Under the pieces are notes generated by a model, which had not been told where the DNA came from, did no database searches, and was given only the letters and a program-made list of their open reading frames with translations. Below, one piece after another: positions 38,281 through 46,953 of a stretch of 64,000 bases of DNA. The position numbers and the translations under genes were made by a program. Numbering within the stretch: the stretch's first letter is position 1; every line of letters starts with the position of its first letter. Origin of the DNA: Candidatus Sodalis pierantonius str. SOPE (lineage in GTDB: Bacteria > Pseudomonadota > Gammaproteobacteria > Enterobacterales > Enterobacteriaceae); contig NZ_CP006568.1 in assembly GCF_000517405.1 (NCBI RefSeq), forward strand, positions 1,612,001-1,676,000, given 5' to 3'.

Positions 38281-39398
38281 AAAAAATTAGCGTCGAAGCA
38301 GCTCTCAATGCCGAAATGTCCCATCACCTCGGCTACGATAAAAATCAGCCTAAACCGGGGACCAACGCCCGCAACGGCTATTCCACAAAAACCGTTACCA
38401 CTGGCGATGGCCCGCTGGCGCTGCGTACTCCGCGCGATCGTGACGGTTCCTTTGAACCGCAACTGGTGAAGAAGAACCAGACCCGGATTACCGGGATGGA
38501 TAACCAGATTTTATCGTTGTACGCCAAAGGGATGACCACCCGCGAGATCGCCGCCGCGTTCAAAGAGCTGTATGACGCCGATGTCTCGCCGGCGCTGGTC
38601 TCAAAGGTCACCGATGCGGTCATGGAGCAGGTTGTCGAATGGCAAAACCGGCCTCTGGATGCAGTCTATCCCATTGTTTATCTTGACTGTATCGTTCTAA
38701 AAGTCCGGCAGGACAGCCGCATCATCAACAAATCTGTGTTCCTGGCGCTGGGCATCAACATCGAAGGCCAGAAAGAGTTGCTAGGTATGTGGCTGGCCGA
38801 AAATGAAGGCGCAAAGTTCTGGCTGAACGTGCTGACAGAGCTGAAAAACCGCGGCCTGAACGATATCCTTATCGCCTGCGTAGACGGGCTGAAAGGTTTC
38901 CCTGACGCTATTAACGCGGTGTATCCGGAGGCGCGGCTCCAGCTGTGTATCGTACATATGGTGCGCAACAGCCTGCGGTTCGTCTCCTGGAAGGACTACA
39001 AGGCCGTCACCCGCGACCTGAAAGCTATCTATCAGGCCCCTACGGAAGAAGCCGGCTTGCAGGCGCTGGAAGCGTTCTCCAGTGCCTGGGACATCCGCTA
39101 CCCGCAAATAAGTCGAAGCTGGCAGGCAAACTGGGCCAATCTGGCCACGTTCTTTGCCTACCCAACGGACATCCGCAAGGTGATCTACACGACCAACGCC
39201 ATCGAGTCGTTAAACAGCGTGATCCGGCATGCCATCAAAAAGCGCAAGGTGTTCCCGACCGACGACGCAGTGAAAAAGGTGGTGTGGCTGGCGATACAGG
39301 CGGCCTCACAGAAATGGACAATGCCTTTGAGGGACTGGCGCATGGCAATGAGCCGCTTTATTATCGAGTTCGGTGACCGCCTGGACGGTCACTTCTGA
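38190..39398 (+). CDS. IS256-family transposase (intact)
   Basis: A full 402-aa Mutator-type DDE transposase: Asp in VYLDCIVLKV, Asp in ACVDGLKGF, Glu in TTNAIESLNSVIR, and the normal end RFIIEFGDRLDGHF. The copy has both element ends (38118 and 39432) and is very close to that at 60981, so it is probably active. Confidence 0.94.
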   Translation: MDEKQLQALANELAKNLKTPEDLSYFDRLLKKISVEAALNAEMSHHLGYDKNQPKPGTNARNGYSTKTVTTGDGPLALRTPRDRDGSFEPQLVKKNQTRITGMDNQILSLYAKGMTTREIAAAFKELYDADVSPALVSKVTDAVMEQVVEWQNRPLDAVYPIVYLDCIVLKVRQDSRIINKSVFLALGINIEGQKELLGMWLAENEGAKFWLNVLTELKNRGLNDILIACVDGLKGFPDAINAVYPEARLQLCIVHMVRNSLRFVSWKDYKAVTRDLKAIYQAPTEEAGLQALEAFSSAWDIRYPQISRSWQANWANLATFFAYPTDIRKVIYTTNAIESLNSVIRHAIKKRKVFPTDDAVKKVVWLAIQAASQKWTMPLRDWRMAMSRFIIEFGDRLDGHF

Positions 39399-39590
39399 GA
39401 AAAGGCATTTACACAGAATCGTGTACAGGGTCTTAGCCAGAGCCTGCAACTGTTTTTCGTCCATAAATTAACCTGTTTTTGATGTTGGATTGAACATATC
39501 AAAATCAGGCAAATACACAAATTTCTAAACAGGCTCCCGGCGTCGGTTCCCCCACCTGAGCCACCATTGATCTGTGACTAGGTTTTGACC

Positions 39591-39616
39591 AATAAAAAAC
39601 ACGCTCCCGGCGTGTT
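39591..39616 (-). terminator. Rho-independent terminator (minus strand)
   Basis: Read on the minus strand, AACACGC-CGGGA-GCGTGTT is a 7-bp stem followed by TTTTATT. It lies in the ~88 bp of host DNA (39538-39625) left between the IS256 nest and IS21 copy C. The gene it served is no longer present. Confidence 0.7.
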
Positions 39617-39745
39617 ATTGGCCGGTGCAGATTCCGACGTATCCGATCAGCTGTTCCGGCGACATCCGATCAGTTATTCCGATATTTTCCGATCACCCAT
39701 TCCAGTGATATTCGTTCACGTGTTCGCTCATCTTCTGACTCGGGT

Positions 39746-39937
39746 TTAGTCTATTTTTCCTGTGCTGGCTACTCCTTGCTCTTTGCGTAGTGATTCGCCT
39801 TTAAGTTCCAGTCTATAGCTGGGGTGTACTAACCGATCGAGTAACGCGTCAGCTGTCGTGGGGTTTTCTATCAGTCCATACCATTTTTTCACCGGCAGTT
39901 GACTGATCAGGATTCTGCTGCTTTTGTCGTAGCGATC
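39746..39937 (-). pseudogene. istB: IstB 3' fragment, copy C
   Basis: Only the last ~64 codons of istB remain (from about DRYDKSSRILISQL to STGKID). The gene is cut by the IS903 end at 39938, and the missing ~550 bp of istB does not reappear after it. Confidence 0.9.
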
Positions 39938-40883
39938 CGCTTTGTTGAATAAATCCGAAATTTGTGACGACTTCCTTCCTATCAGGGCGATTGTTACATG
40001 ATGCGGACGCTGTTTGGCATTCCTAACAGTGTGATCCGGTTGAGTGCTTTAACCATTGCCATTGCCTCACCTACCTGCGCGTCATAGTCATGCAGACTCA
40101 GATGACCACCCAGAAGTGTTTTAAACCGGAACATGGCCGTTTCAGCCAGTGAACGCCGGTGATAACCTACTTTCTTTTTCCAGGTATCGTTATTGCCGCT
40201 CAGATGCTGATTTGCCACCGCATGGTTACGCTCATGGTATCGAGCTGGCCAATATTGCGCACCACTTCGCGGTGGGATAAGCGGCTTTATTTTTTTCCTC
40301 AGCAGAGCATCATGACAGTAACGCGTATCGTAAGCACTGTCAGCCGACGCTTCCCTGATTTTCCGGTGGGTTTGGTTAATCAGCCCGGGCAGCGCCTGCG
40401 CATCTGTCGTACCGCTTAGCGATAAATCGGCACAGATAATTTCATGTGTCACGCTATCTACTGCCAGATGAAGCTTGCGCCATACTCTGCGCCTCTCAGC
40501 CCCATGCTGCCTGACTTTCCATTCGCCTTCGCCGAAGACTTTCAGGCCGGTGCCATCGATGACCAGGTGTGAGATTTCGCCGCGGGTTGGCGTTTTTATG
40601 CTGATGTCGACGGTTTTTGCTCGCCGGCTGACCAGAGAGTAATCTGGGCAGCGCAGCGACAGCCCCATCAGTTTAAAAATCGAGTCAACGAAACCCTGTA
40701 ACGCCCGGAGCGAAAGGTTAAACACGCGCTTTATCATCAGAACCGTGGTAATGGCCATATCGGTGTAGTGAAGCGGCCGGCCACGATGTTCAGGTGGTGT
40801 ACTCTCAGTCCATGCAGCAATGGCTGACTCATCAAGCCATACTGTCAGGTCCCCCCGCTGCCTGAGCGCATTGTTATATGCGG
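39938..40883 (-). mobile_element. IS903-like element, truncated copy
   Basis: The right end CGCTTTGTTGAATAAATCC is present at 39938, but the transposase-start end is missing: similarity stops at 40883 inside codon ~15 of the transposase. The following 32 bp (40884-40915, beginning CCTTTGCAAACCC) match neither IS903 nor IS21 copies in this window. Confidence 0.88.
39994..40883 (-). pseudogene. IS903-like transposase lacking its N-terminus
   Basis: The frame is identical to other copies from about residue 14 onward. The true start and left end of the element are gone; the first internal Met (MAITTVLMIKRV) would give 254 aa. The DDE residues are all present, but the DNA-binding N-terminus is missing. 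Confidence 0.88.
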
Positions 40884-41014
40884 CCTTTGCAAACCCTTAA
40901 AGGTTTTCCCACTTTTTTATTCTCCTTAGTGATAACTGTCCGGACCTCGGAGGTTTTCGTGAACCAGCATTGATACGCCGGCTCCGTCCTGTGACCTCAC
41001 TTTGACGACCGTGT

Positions 41015-42475
41015 TCAATACGTGTGGGTTAGGAAAGAGCGGTTAATGCACCTTCTTCCAAACGCCAAGCGCGCCAGCCTTTTTCCAGTGGGTCGTCTCA
41101 TAGCGCCGTTGCAGATTGAGTAGCCCAGCACGGAGCGGTAACCCTGCTCCGGATGGGCTTGTTTTTTTTGGATGGACTCGACCACTTTCAGTGTGCACAC
41201 ACCCACCGACAGCGCCCAACTGCACAGCCTTTCCGGCGTCCACTGACTCTGCCCCTTATGGTTAGCCGGCATGTGCGCCGCCTGAGTCGTGTGCCTATAG
41301 GCGTTATCGCTGCGAGGGTGCGTAGCCACGCAGACGCCCTTATGGTGGATTTGCACCAGCCGTTGGGTGGCGATGACGTCAACGCGCTCGCCAACCAGCG
41401 GATGCGGCACCGAGTACCAGTTTTTGCCGTAGTCTATGTGGTAATCAGGTCCCACTCGGGCAACGAGATACTCACTGTATTCCCATTGTGTGGGCGGTAG
41501 AGGCCCAAGAGCCGGTTTGTCCAGCTGCTCGAAGCGTTCAAGGCGACTTTGTCCGCCGTAATGACGCATCGGGCGCAAATTCAACTCATGATTGAGTTCT
41601 CGTATCACCTGGTTGAGTTCGGCCAGCGAGTAGAACCTACGTTTACGCAACCGGGCCAAAACCCAGCGTTCTACCAGCTGCACAGTTGATTCTGCCTTCG
41701 CCTTGTCTTTCGGTTTTCTCGGGCGCGCCGGTAGCACCACTGTCTCATAGTGATTTGCCAGCGCCTGGTAGCTCTGGTTTATGACCGGCTCATAGCGGTC
41801 AGGGGTGCTGACAGCGCTGCGCAGATTATCAGGTATCATCAGCTCCGGAACCCCACCCATGAAGTGCAGGCAGCGGCTATTGGCGTTGAGCCACGATGCC
41901 ATGTCCTGGCCTTCGCAGGCTTCGATATACGCATAGCCTGACACGCCCATGGCAGCGACGAAGATAGCGACCTGGCGTACGCTACCGGTCGCAGGGTTGA
42001 CGATAGGTACGGTGGGGCCACAGAAGTCGATGAAGAGCTTTTCGCCAGCCTTGTGCTCCATGCGCATGGAACGCCGCTGCTTCTTTTTCCAGTCACGGAA
42101 CAGTGCACAAAACTGTGAGTAACCGAGGGCATCACCGCCCACGGCGGACTGATATTCCATCCAGAGCAGCTGCTTGGTCATGCCCTTGCGGCTTAACTCG
42201 GTATCGATATCAAGCCAGCTGGGTAAGGTATTGATAACTTTTCCTGATTTGCCGGGATAGAGCAGGCGGTCGAGGTCGACGGGGGACAGTTCCGCCGGCA
42301 ATGGCCAGACCAGGTTAGCTACCGTGAATCGGCCGAGGATATCGTGCACGGTAGTACAGCCTATGCCGAGCGTTGCTGCGATAGTGCGATTCGAGCGACG
42401 CTGCTCGAATTTCATACGTAAGACATTAATATAGATGCACATTTCCGTTCTCGCTTTCTTCTTTTTACGTGCCAT
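41015..42475 (-). pseudogene. istA: IstA, copy C, with scrambled C-terminus
   Basis: Residues 1 to ~440 match istA copy A, with all three catalytic residues. After VVESIQK the sequence carries a cluster of substitutions and single-base indels and ends as RPTGKRLARLAFGRRC...LTHTY at 486 aa rather than 516. The damage is confined to about 40915-41165, while the rest of the gene is nearly perfect. Confidence 0.88.
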
Positions 42476-42670
42476 GCCATGCCCCAGGAAGCTAAAAGTC
42501 TCCAGAGTATGGCGGAACAGAAGATGAGCGATCGGACAGAATCGGAATCGCTGATCGGGCGACCGGAATCAGTGATCGGGTGAAATCGGAATCAGTGATC
42601 GGATGTGACCGGAACTAGCAGCCGGTACACACGGCGGGTTGCGAATCCTGGCATCTGAATTTGCAGATTA

Positions 42671-43111
42671 GCTATAGCGCATGGGTTGATCTTCCGTCAA
42701 TACGATTGCTGGGTTACACTTGCTCAAAAGAGGAGGATCCCTCATATGGGTCAAGTTGCGTTCGATATATTAAAATTCGTTGAAACGCTTGAAACTGCTG
42801 GCTTGCCTAAAGATCAGGCTAAGGCAATTTCGCTTGCGGTTCGTGAATCGCATGAAGCCGTCGATGTTGCTACTAAGCGCGACCTTGATGATCTGCGGAA
42901 GGAAATAATTGCCCGCTTCGAGAAGAACGAAGCTCAGATGGATGCCAGATTTGATAGGGTCGATGCTCGTTTTGATAAAATTAACGATAAATTTGAGAAG
43001 TTTGGCATGCAGATGACCATTCGGCTCGGGTTAATGGTGGCTGCTGGTGTCAGCATCATCGCCGCTATTCTTAAAATGTGACGCTGGCCTGTGCGCTATA
43101 GCGCATGGGTT
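42671..43111. repeat. 17-bp direct repeat flanking a DUF1640 gene
   Basis: GCTATAGCGCATGGGTT occurs at 42671-42687 and 43095-43111, on either side of the first DUF1640 gene. The left half GCTATAGC is itself palindromic. The repeat could be a shared promoter or operator sequence, or the scar of a cassette-like insertion. Confidence 0.75.
42746..43081 (+). CDS. DUF1640-type coiled-coil protein, paralogue 1
   Basis: A 111-aa protein from ATG 42746, with AGGAGGAT upstream (a longer frame upstream of this ATG is not needed). The N-terminus GQVAFDILKFVETLETAGLP is followed by AISLAVRESHEAVDVATKRD, which I recall as the DUF1640/CCDC90-like opening. A charged coiled coil comes next (FEKNEAQMDARFDRVDARFD), then a single C-terminal membrane helix (GLMVAAGVSIIAAILKM). 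Such proteins are common in prophage-like regions; the function is unknown. It is a paralogue of the gene at 44047. Confidence 0.8.
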   Translation: MGQVAFDILKFVETLETAGLPKDQAKAISLAVRESHEAVDVATKRDLDDLRKEIIARFEKNEAQMDARFDRVDARFDKINDKFEKFGMQMTIRLGLMVAAGVSIIAAILKM

Positions 43112-43125
43112 ATTATCCTTGTTTC

Positions 43126-43493
43126 TTATTTTTTCACGGTGCCGCCAGTTAAGGCAAAAAACACCAGCCGGACCTGAAAGACAGAAAGCAGATTATTTAA
43201 AGAGTAAAGATTAAATTTGCTTTTTATCGCATCAAGCATCTTTTTAACCGTTACGTAAGCAACATCACGCGCTGCTGCAATCTCTTTTTTGGATAGGCCA
43301 AGGGCTTTGTTGAATAAATCGAACTTTTAGGTGACTGGCGGCTCTGATCACTACATTCGTTTCAACATCAGGTCCCCATGGCAAAGCGTAGGCCAAGAGA
43401 AAAGAGCATTGCTGTTTCAAGCTGCTCTATCGTGGTCAGCTCAGGGAAAACATCACGGAATTTCTCTACTTGCTTTACGTCGAAGGACTTCAT
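43126..43493 (-). pseudogene. Phage-type helix-turn-helix regulator disrupted by an IS903 remnant
   Basis: Removing the 86-bp IS remnant and one 9-bp duplication restores one frame from ATG 43493 to TAA 43126-43128 (90 aa). It gives KSFDVKQVEKFRDVFPEL, then SLGLSKKEIAAARDVAYVTVK, a LuxR/response-regulator-like helix-turn-helix, then KSKFNLYSLNNLLSVFQVR. Its ATG overlaps the stop of the 46-aa gene upstream (ATGA). As it stands the frame is broken at residue ~33. The regulatory role is inferred from the HTH only. Confidence 0.75.
43303..43388 (+). mobile_element. 86-bp IS903 remnant with intact 9-bp target duplication
   Basis: The first 85 bp are the left end of IS903 down to the transposase start ATGGCAAAGC, followed directly by the final G of the right end. 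TAGGCCAAG flanks it on both sides (43294-43302, 43389-43397). CAAAGC occurs both at the transposase start and at the right terminus (CAACAAAGCG), so a deletion between these six-base repeats explains the structure. Confidence 0.92.
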
Positions 43494-43630
43494 GCTGCAC
43501 TCCCAACTTTCAGTAGGTGGATACGCTGACGCGGGGTCAGATGCTTCGAGGCGAATGCAAAATGAACAATCTCGCTGCGGGTGAACGGTTGCACTTTCAA
43601 TGCGCGTGCGGGCGCTGTACTCTTTTTCAT
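43490..43630 (-). CDS. Small phage-like protein (46 aa)
   Basis: ATG 43630 to TGA 43490: KKSTAPARALKVQPFTRSEI, then VHFAFASKHLTPRQRIHLLK, basic throughout. The stop overlaps the start of the HTH gene (GCATGA), and it lies downstream of the 88-aa gene in the same direction. I do not recognise it. The overlap and the compact arrangement argue that it is a real gene. Confidence 0.55.
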   Translation of the reverse strand: MKKSTAPARALKVQPFTRSEIVHFAFASKHLTPRQRIHLLKVGSAA

Positions 43631-43715
43631 AGCTCAAATCCTATGTTGGTAGGTTTTGGGTTAGGTGTCTGTTGGGATGTGTGGTCCCTTCAGGCACCGC
43701 CAGTTTTGTTGTATT

Positions 43716-43982
43716 TCACTTCTTGCGGGCTGCACAAAATCGCTGTAGCCCTTGTGGAATGCGGGCTCTTCTGCTCGCAAGCCCCATTACGCCGACGTCA
43801 AAAGCATTTATGAATGCCTCACGCATTTTTGCTGTGAGCGACCAACGGGCAGTGGCAACGCCCATTTCCGTGGGTTTCAGGATGATTCCACCTCTCTCGC
43901 TAGAGTAGACCTCAAGGCCGGTGATACGCGGCTCCCAATGTTCAATACCATTAGGCACGATAAGCGTTTGGTTATAGTTCAT
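43716..43982 (-). CDS. Uncharacterised phage-like protein (88 aa)
   Basis: ATG 43982 follows a strong AAGGAG site 8 bp upstream. The protein begins NYNQTLIVPNGIEHWEPRIT, is mixed in charge and ends CAARKK. There is no recognisable domain, signal peptide or membrane segment. It is the first gene of a minus-strand group with the 46-aa and HTH genes, divergent from the DUF1640 gene at 44047 with 64 bp between the two starts. The function is unknown. Confidence 0.6.
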   Translation of the reverse strand: MNYNQTLIVPNGIEHWEPRITGLEVYSSERGGIILKPTEMGVATARWSLTAKMREAFINAFDVGVMGLASRRARIPQGLQRFCAARKK

Positions 43983-44046
43983 GGAGGTAACTCCTTCCGT
44001 TGATGTGGTGGATACGCTACACTTGGCCTAAACAGGAGGATTACCC

Positions 44047-44517
44047 ATGGGCCAAGTTGCATTTGATACATTGCAGGCGTCAGAAGAGCTTCAAACCGCC
44101 GGGCTTACCAGTGAGCAAGCCAAGGCGATTTCGCTCGTTGTACGCAAGTCTCACGAGGTGGCGGATGTAGCTACGAAGCGTGACCTTGAGGATGTGCACA
44201 AAGATTTAACGGTTCAGATAACCGATGTTCGTAAAGATATGGACGCTCGCTTCGAGAAGAACGAAGCTCAGATGCAAGCCCGCTTCGAGAAGACCGACGC
44301 GCAGATAGCCGATGTCCGTAAGGATATGGAAGCTCGCTTCGAGAAGAATGAAGCTCAGATGCAGGCTCGCTTCGAAAAGACTGAAGCTCAGATCGCCTTA
44401 CTCCGTAAGGATGTTGAACATACTGCGGATGGGTTACTGATAAAACTGAGTGCTGTGATGCTTGCTATCGCCGGTCTGGCATCAACCATTGTCACTGTGG
44501 TCATTAAGCTGCTTTGA
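44047..44517 (+). CDS. DUF1640-type coiled-coil protein, paralogue 2, with internal repeats
   Basis: 156 aa. It shares its start (MGQVAFDTLQ, AISLVVRKSHEVADVATKRD) and its upstream AGGAGGAT sequence with the paralogue at 42746. The middle holds two near-identical coiled-coil units of ~29 residues, each reading DVRKDM-ARFEKNEAQMQARFEKT. The C-terminus is one membrane helix (VMLAIAGLASTIVTVVIKLL). It is longer than paralogue 1 by the repeated units, so unit number seems to vary. The function is unknown. Confidence 0.82.
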   Translation: MGQVAFDTLQASEELQTAGLTSEQAKAISLVVRKSHEVADVATKRDLEDVHKDLTVQITDVRKDMDARFEKNEAQMQARFEKTDAQIADVRKDMEARFEKNEAQMQARFEKTEAQIALLRKDVEHTADGLLIKLSAVMLAIAGLASTIVTVVIKLL

Positions 44518-44520
44518 TTT

Positions 44521-44775
44521 TCAGCAACATACCTCCTGCGTCAGGCGCTTAACCTGCTTGCGTAGCCGCTGAGCCCGTACACGATTCTGTGTAAATGTGT
44601 TTTGGCATGTACACAGAATCGTGTACAGGGTCGCCTTGTTCAAATAGACGAATTTAGACTCTTTGTTTTTCATTCCCCAAGGAATCGCCGCATGCTCCAT
44701 TATGGCGATAAGGGGAATGTGGTTCAAGGTATGTAGGGTTAAACCGCCGGAGACTGGATCATTGAGACTACCCAT
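44521..44775 (-). pseudogene. PAS-like N-terminal fragment of a LuxR-type regulator
   Basis: ATG 44775 begins a stretch with NHIPLIAIMEHAAIPWGMKN followed by KESKFVYLNKA, which resembles the PAS sensor domain of enterobacterial LuxR-type regulators. The text then enters the 62-bp IS256-end palindrome at 44632 and ends 20 codons after it. No HTH part follows. It is a truncated remnant. The family call rests on a short stretch. Confidence 0.45.
44571..44632. repeat. 62-bp palindrome of two IS256 right ends
   Basis: GAGCCCGTACACGATTCTGTG is followed, in inverted form, by CACAGAATCGTGTACAGGGT; only ~8 bp separate the 27-bp arms. Both arms are the same (transposase-stop) end of the IS256 element, not one of each end. 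No internal element sequence remains and no flanking duplication is seen. Confidence 0.9.
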
Positions 44776-45416
44776 GATTGCTATTCCTCTATGATGAATT
44801 GTCAGTTTAAGAAAACCTCTGACCGGTGACTCAGAAAATTACATGATTTAAGGGGCAGGTAAAGAGTAATTCCTTCCCAATAAACGGGAGTCCATCAACA
44901 TAGGTGCATAACTAAAAGCAATACTCGCGCAGACAGCGAGTTAATTAATCTTTAGCAAGTCAAGGGAGTGGCCTGATGGTCACCATGCCGTCGTCAAGAA
45001 CGCCGACCGTCCAGCAAGCGACACAGGTCGTCGGCCGGGCCCGCCATTGCCGAACGGACGCCGAGGAAATGATTCCGTGTCGTCGCTACCGCTTGGCCAC
45101 TCATTTTTGCGGGTTTTGCCGCGAACGGTTGGTGCCAACGACGAGCTGTGTCCTGAGGCGCGCTCTTTTTGATGGTGTTTACCACCGCGGCGGGCCGTAA
45201 ACGGTCATTATTAATAATCTTTACTGCCGGTGAAGGATACAAAAAGCCTCTTTTGCGGCGGAACGCGTCGGGACAAACCAGGGTGGAAATCAAAAAAAAC
45301 CATAACGTTTACTATTAGTTTGAGTTTGGCGTGATGTAAATCTGTTCATAATTAATATATTGATAATCAGTTTAAAATTATGAGCACTATAATAGTTTTG
45401 TTTTGGATAAGCCGTT
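44776..45416. other. Region without a recognised gene
   Basis: Short frames occur on both strands (for example minus 45293-44994) but none has a ribosome site or familiar text. A small hairpin ACTCGC/GCGAGT (44923-44941) followed by TAATTAATCTTT may be a weak terminator. 45300-45416 is AT-rich and is probably the promoter region of the ybjX gene. Confidence 0.45.
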
Positions 45417-45536
45417 ATGTCCCATTCGATCGTGCATGAAATTGATGGTTATCCGCAAAGCGGATGGAGCCTGTTTTGGGCCCTTTTTTCAGGTGAATGT
45501 AAATCGGGTGAAATTTGGGATAATACTCCGTTTCGC

Positions 45537-46591
45537 GGCTTTGTTGAATAAATCGAACTTTTAGGTGACTGGCGGCTCTGATCACTACATTCGTTTCAAC
45601 ATCAGGTCCCCATGGCAAAGCAAAAGTTTAAAATTACCAACTGGCCCGCATATAACAATGCGCTCAGGCAGCGGGGGGACCTGACAGTATGGCTTGATGA
45701 GTCAGCCATTGCTGCATGGACTGAGAGTACACCACCTGAACATCGTGGCCGGCCGCTTCACTACACCGATATGGCCATTACCACGGTTCTGATGATAAAG
45801 CGCGTGTTTAACCTTTCGCTCCGGGCGTTACAGGGTTTCGTTGACTCGATTTTTAAACTGATGGGGCTGTCGCTGCGCTGCCCAGATTACTCTCTGGTCA
45901 GCCGGCGAGCAAAAACCGTCGACATCAGCATAAAAACGCCAACCCGCGGCGAAATCTCACACCTGGTCATCGATGGCACCGGCCTGAAAGTCTTCGGCGA
46001 AGGCGAATGGAAAGTCAGGCAGCATGGGGCTGAGAGGCGCAGAGTATGGCGCAAGCTTCATCTGGCAGTAGATAGCGTGACACATGAAATTATCTGTGCC
46101 GATTTATCGCTAAGCGGTACGACAGATGCGCAGGCGCTGCCCGGGCTGATTAACCAAACCCACCGGAAAATCAGGGAAGCGTCGGCTGACAGTGCTTACG
46201 ATACGCGTTACTGTCATGATGCTCTGCTGAGGAAAAAAATAAAGCCTCTTATCCCACCGCGAAGTGGTGTGCAATATTGGCCAGCTCGATACCATGAGCG
46301 TAACCATGCGGTGGCAAATCAGCATCTGAGCGGCAATAACGATACCTGGAAAAAGAAAGTAGGTTATCACCGGCGTTCACTGGCTGAAACGGCCATGTTC
46401 CGGTTTAAAACACTTCTGGGTGGTCATCTGAGTCTGCATGACTATGACGCGCAGGTAGGTGAGGCAATGGCAATGGTTAAAGCACTTAACCGGATCACAC
46501 TGTTAGGAATGCCAAACAGCGTCCGCATCATGTAACAATCGCCCTGATAGGAAGGAAGTCGTCACAAATTTCGGATTTATTCAACAAAGCG
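45537..46591 (+). mobile_element. IS903-like element, copy 3
   Basis: A complete 1055-bp element with ends GGCTTTGTTGAATAAATC and GATTTATTCAACAAAGCG and a perfect 9-bp duplication CCGTTTCGC (45528-45536, 46592-46600). It is inserted in codon ~40 of the ybjX gene. Confidence 0.96.
45612..46535 (+). CDS. IS903-like transposase, copy 3
   Basis: An uninterrupted 307-aa transposase, near-identical to the other copies (one visible change: RSGVQYWPAR). The DDE residues are present; it is likely functional. Confidence 0.95.
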   Translation: MAKQKFKITNWPAYNNALRQRGDLTVWLDESAIAAWTESTPPEHRGRPLHYTDMAITTVLMIKRVFNLSLRALQGFVDSIFKLMGLSLRCPDYSLVSRRAKTVDISIKTPTRGEISHLVIDGTGLKVFGEGEWKVRQHGAERRRVWRKLHLAVDSVTHEIICADLSLSGTTDAQALPGLINQTHRKIREASADSAYDTRYCHDALLRKKIKPLIPPRSGVQYWPARYHERNHAVANQHLSGNNDTWKKKVGYHRRSLAETAMFRFKTLLGGHLSLHDYDAQVGEAMAMVKALNRITLLGMPNSVRIM

Positions 46592-46953
46592 CCGTTTCGC
46601 CTGAAATTCTTATTGCGTACGCTTATTAATCCGGTGGTAACGCTGAGTTTTCTACAGCGCGTCGCGACCGACTCGCTATTGCATCACGTGGCGTTGGCGC
46701 AAAATACCTTGCCCGCGAAAATCCATCGTCCCTATCTTTTTGCCGCCTTACCGGTAGCGACGCGCGCTCAGGCTATCCTTGAACACTATACTTTCATCCA
46801 AACGCTGCCATCTTTGCCGCTGCGGCAAGCGCTGTCGGTGCCAACGGCCACCCGGCTGTGCGTACTGGAGGGCAAGAACGGTGAACGTTTTGAGATCAAA
46901 CTGAGTATGAGCCGTTTTGAACGCGGGTGAGGCGACGTTGACCATCCACGACG

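Larger units (their letters stand above)
36806..39537. mobile_element. Nest of IS256-family copies
   Basis: Four pieces are joined. 36806-36870 is the right end of a minus-strand IS256 (GACCCTGTACACGATTCTG...). 36871-38117 is a plus-strand copy missing its last ~70 bp. 38118-39432 is a complete 1315-bp plus-strand copy. 39433-39537 is the left end of a minus-strand copy. The two outer pieces look like the remains of one older IS256, into which the plus-strand copies came with loss of its middle. No 8-bp duplications surround any piece, which argues for recombination between copies. Confidence 0.85.
39626..42620 (-). mobile_element. IS21-family element, copy C, with internal IS903 and deletion
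   Basis: Both ends are present: TGCAGATTCCGACGTATCCG at 39626 and ...CCGGAACTAGCA at 42620, with a 5-bp target duplication GCCGG (39621-39625, 42621-42625). The istA-side end has four 23-bp units (42530-42620) and the istB-side end also has 23-bp-spaced units. Inside, istB is reduced to its 3' end, followed by a truncated IS903 copy, 32 bp of unmatched sequence, then a damaged istA. It is the only IS21 copy here with both termini. Confidence 0.9.

Noticed and set aside
44994..45293. Minus-strand 99-codon frame
   Set aside because: No recognisable domain, no ribosome site and no operon context; kept only as part of an unannotated region.
46613..46930. Apparent separate 105-aa gene between two IS903 copies
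   Set aside because: It is the middle piece of the ybjX gene; removing the insertions and their duplications joins it to both neighbours.
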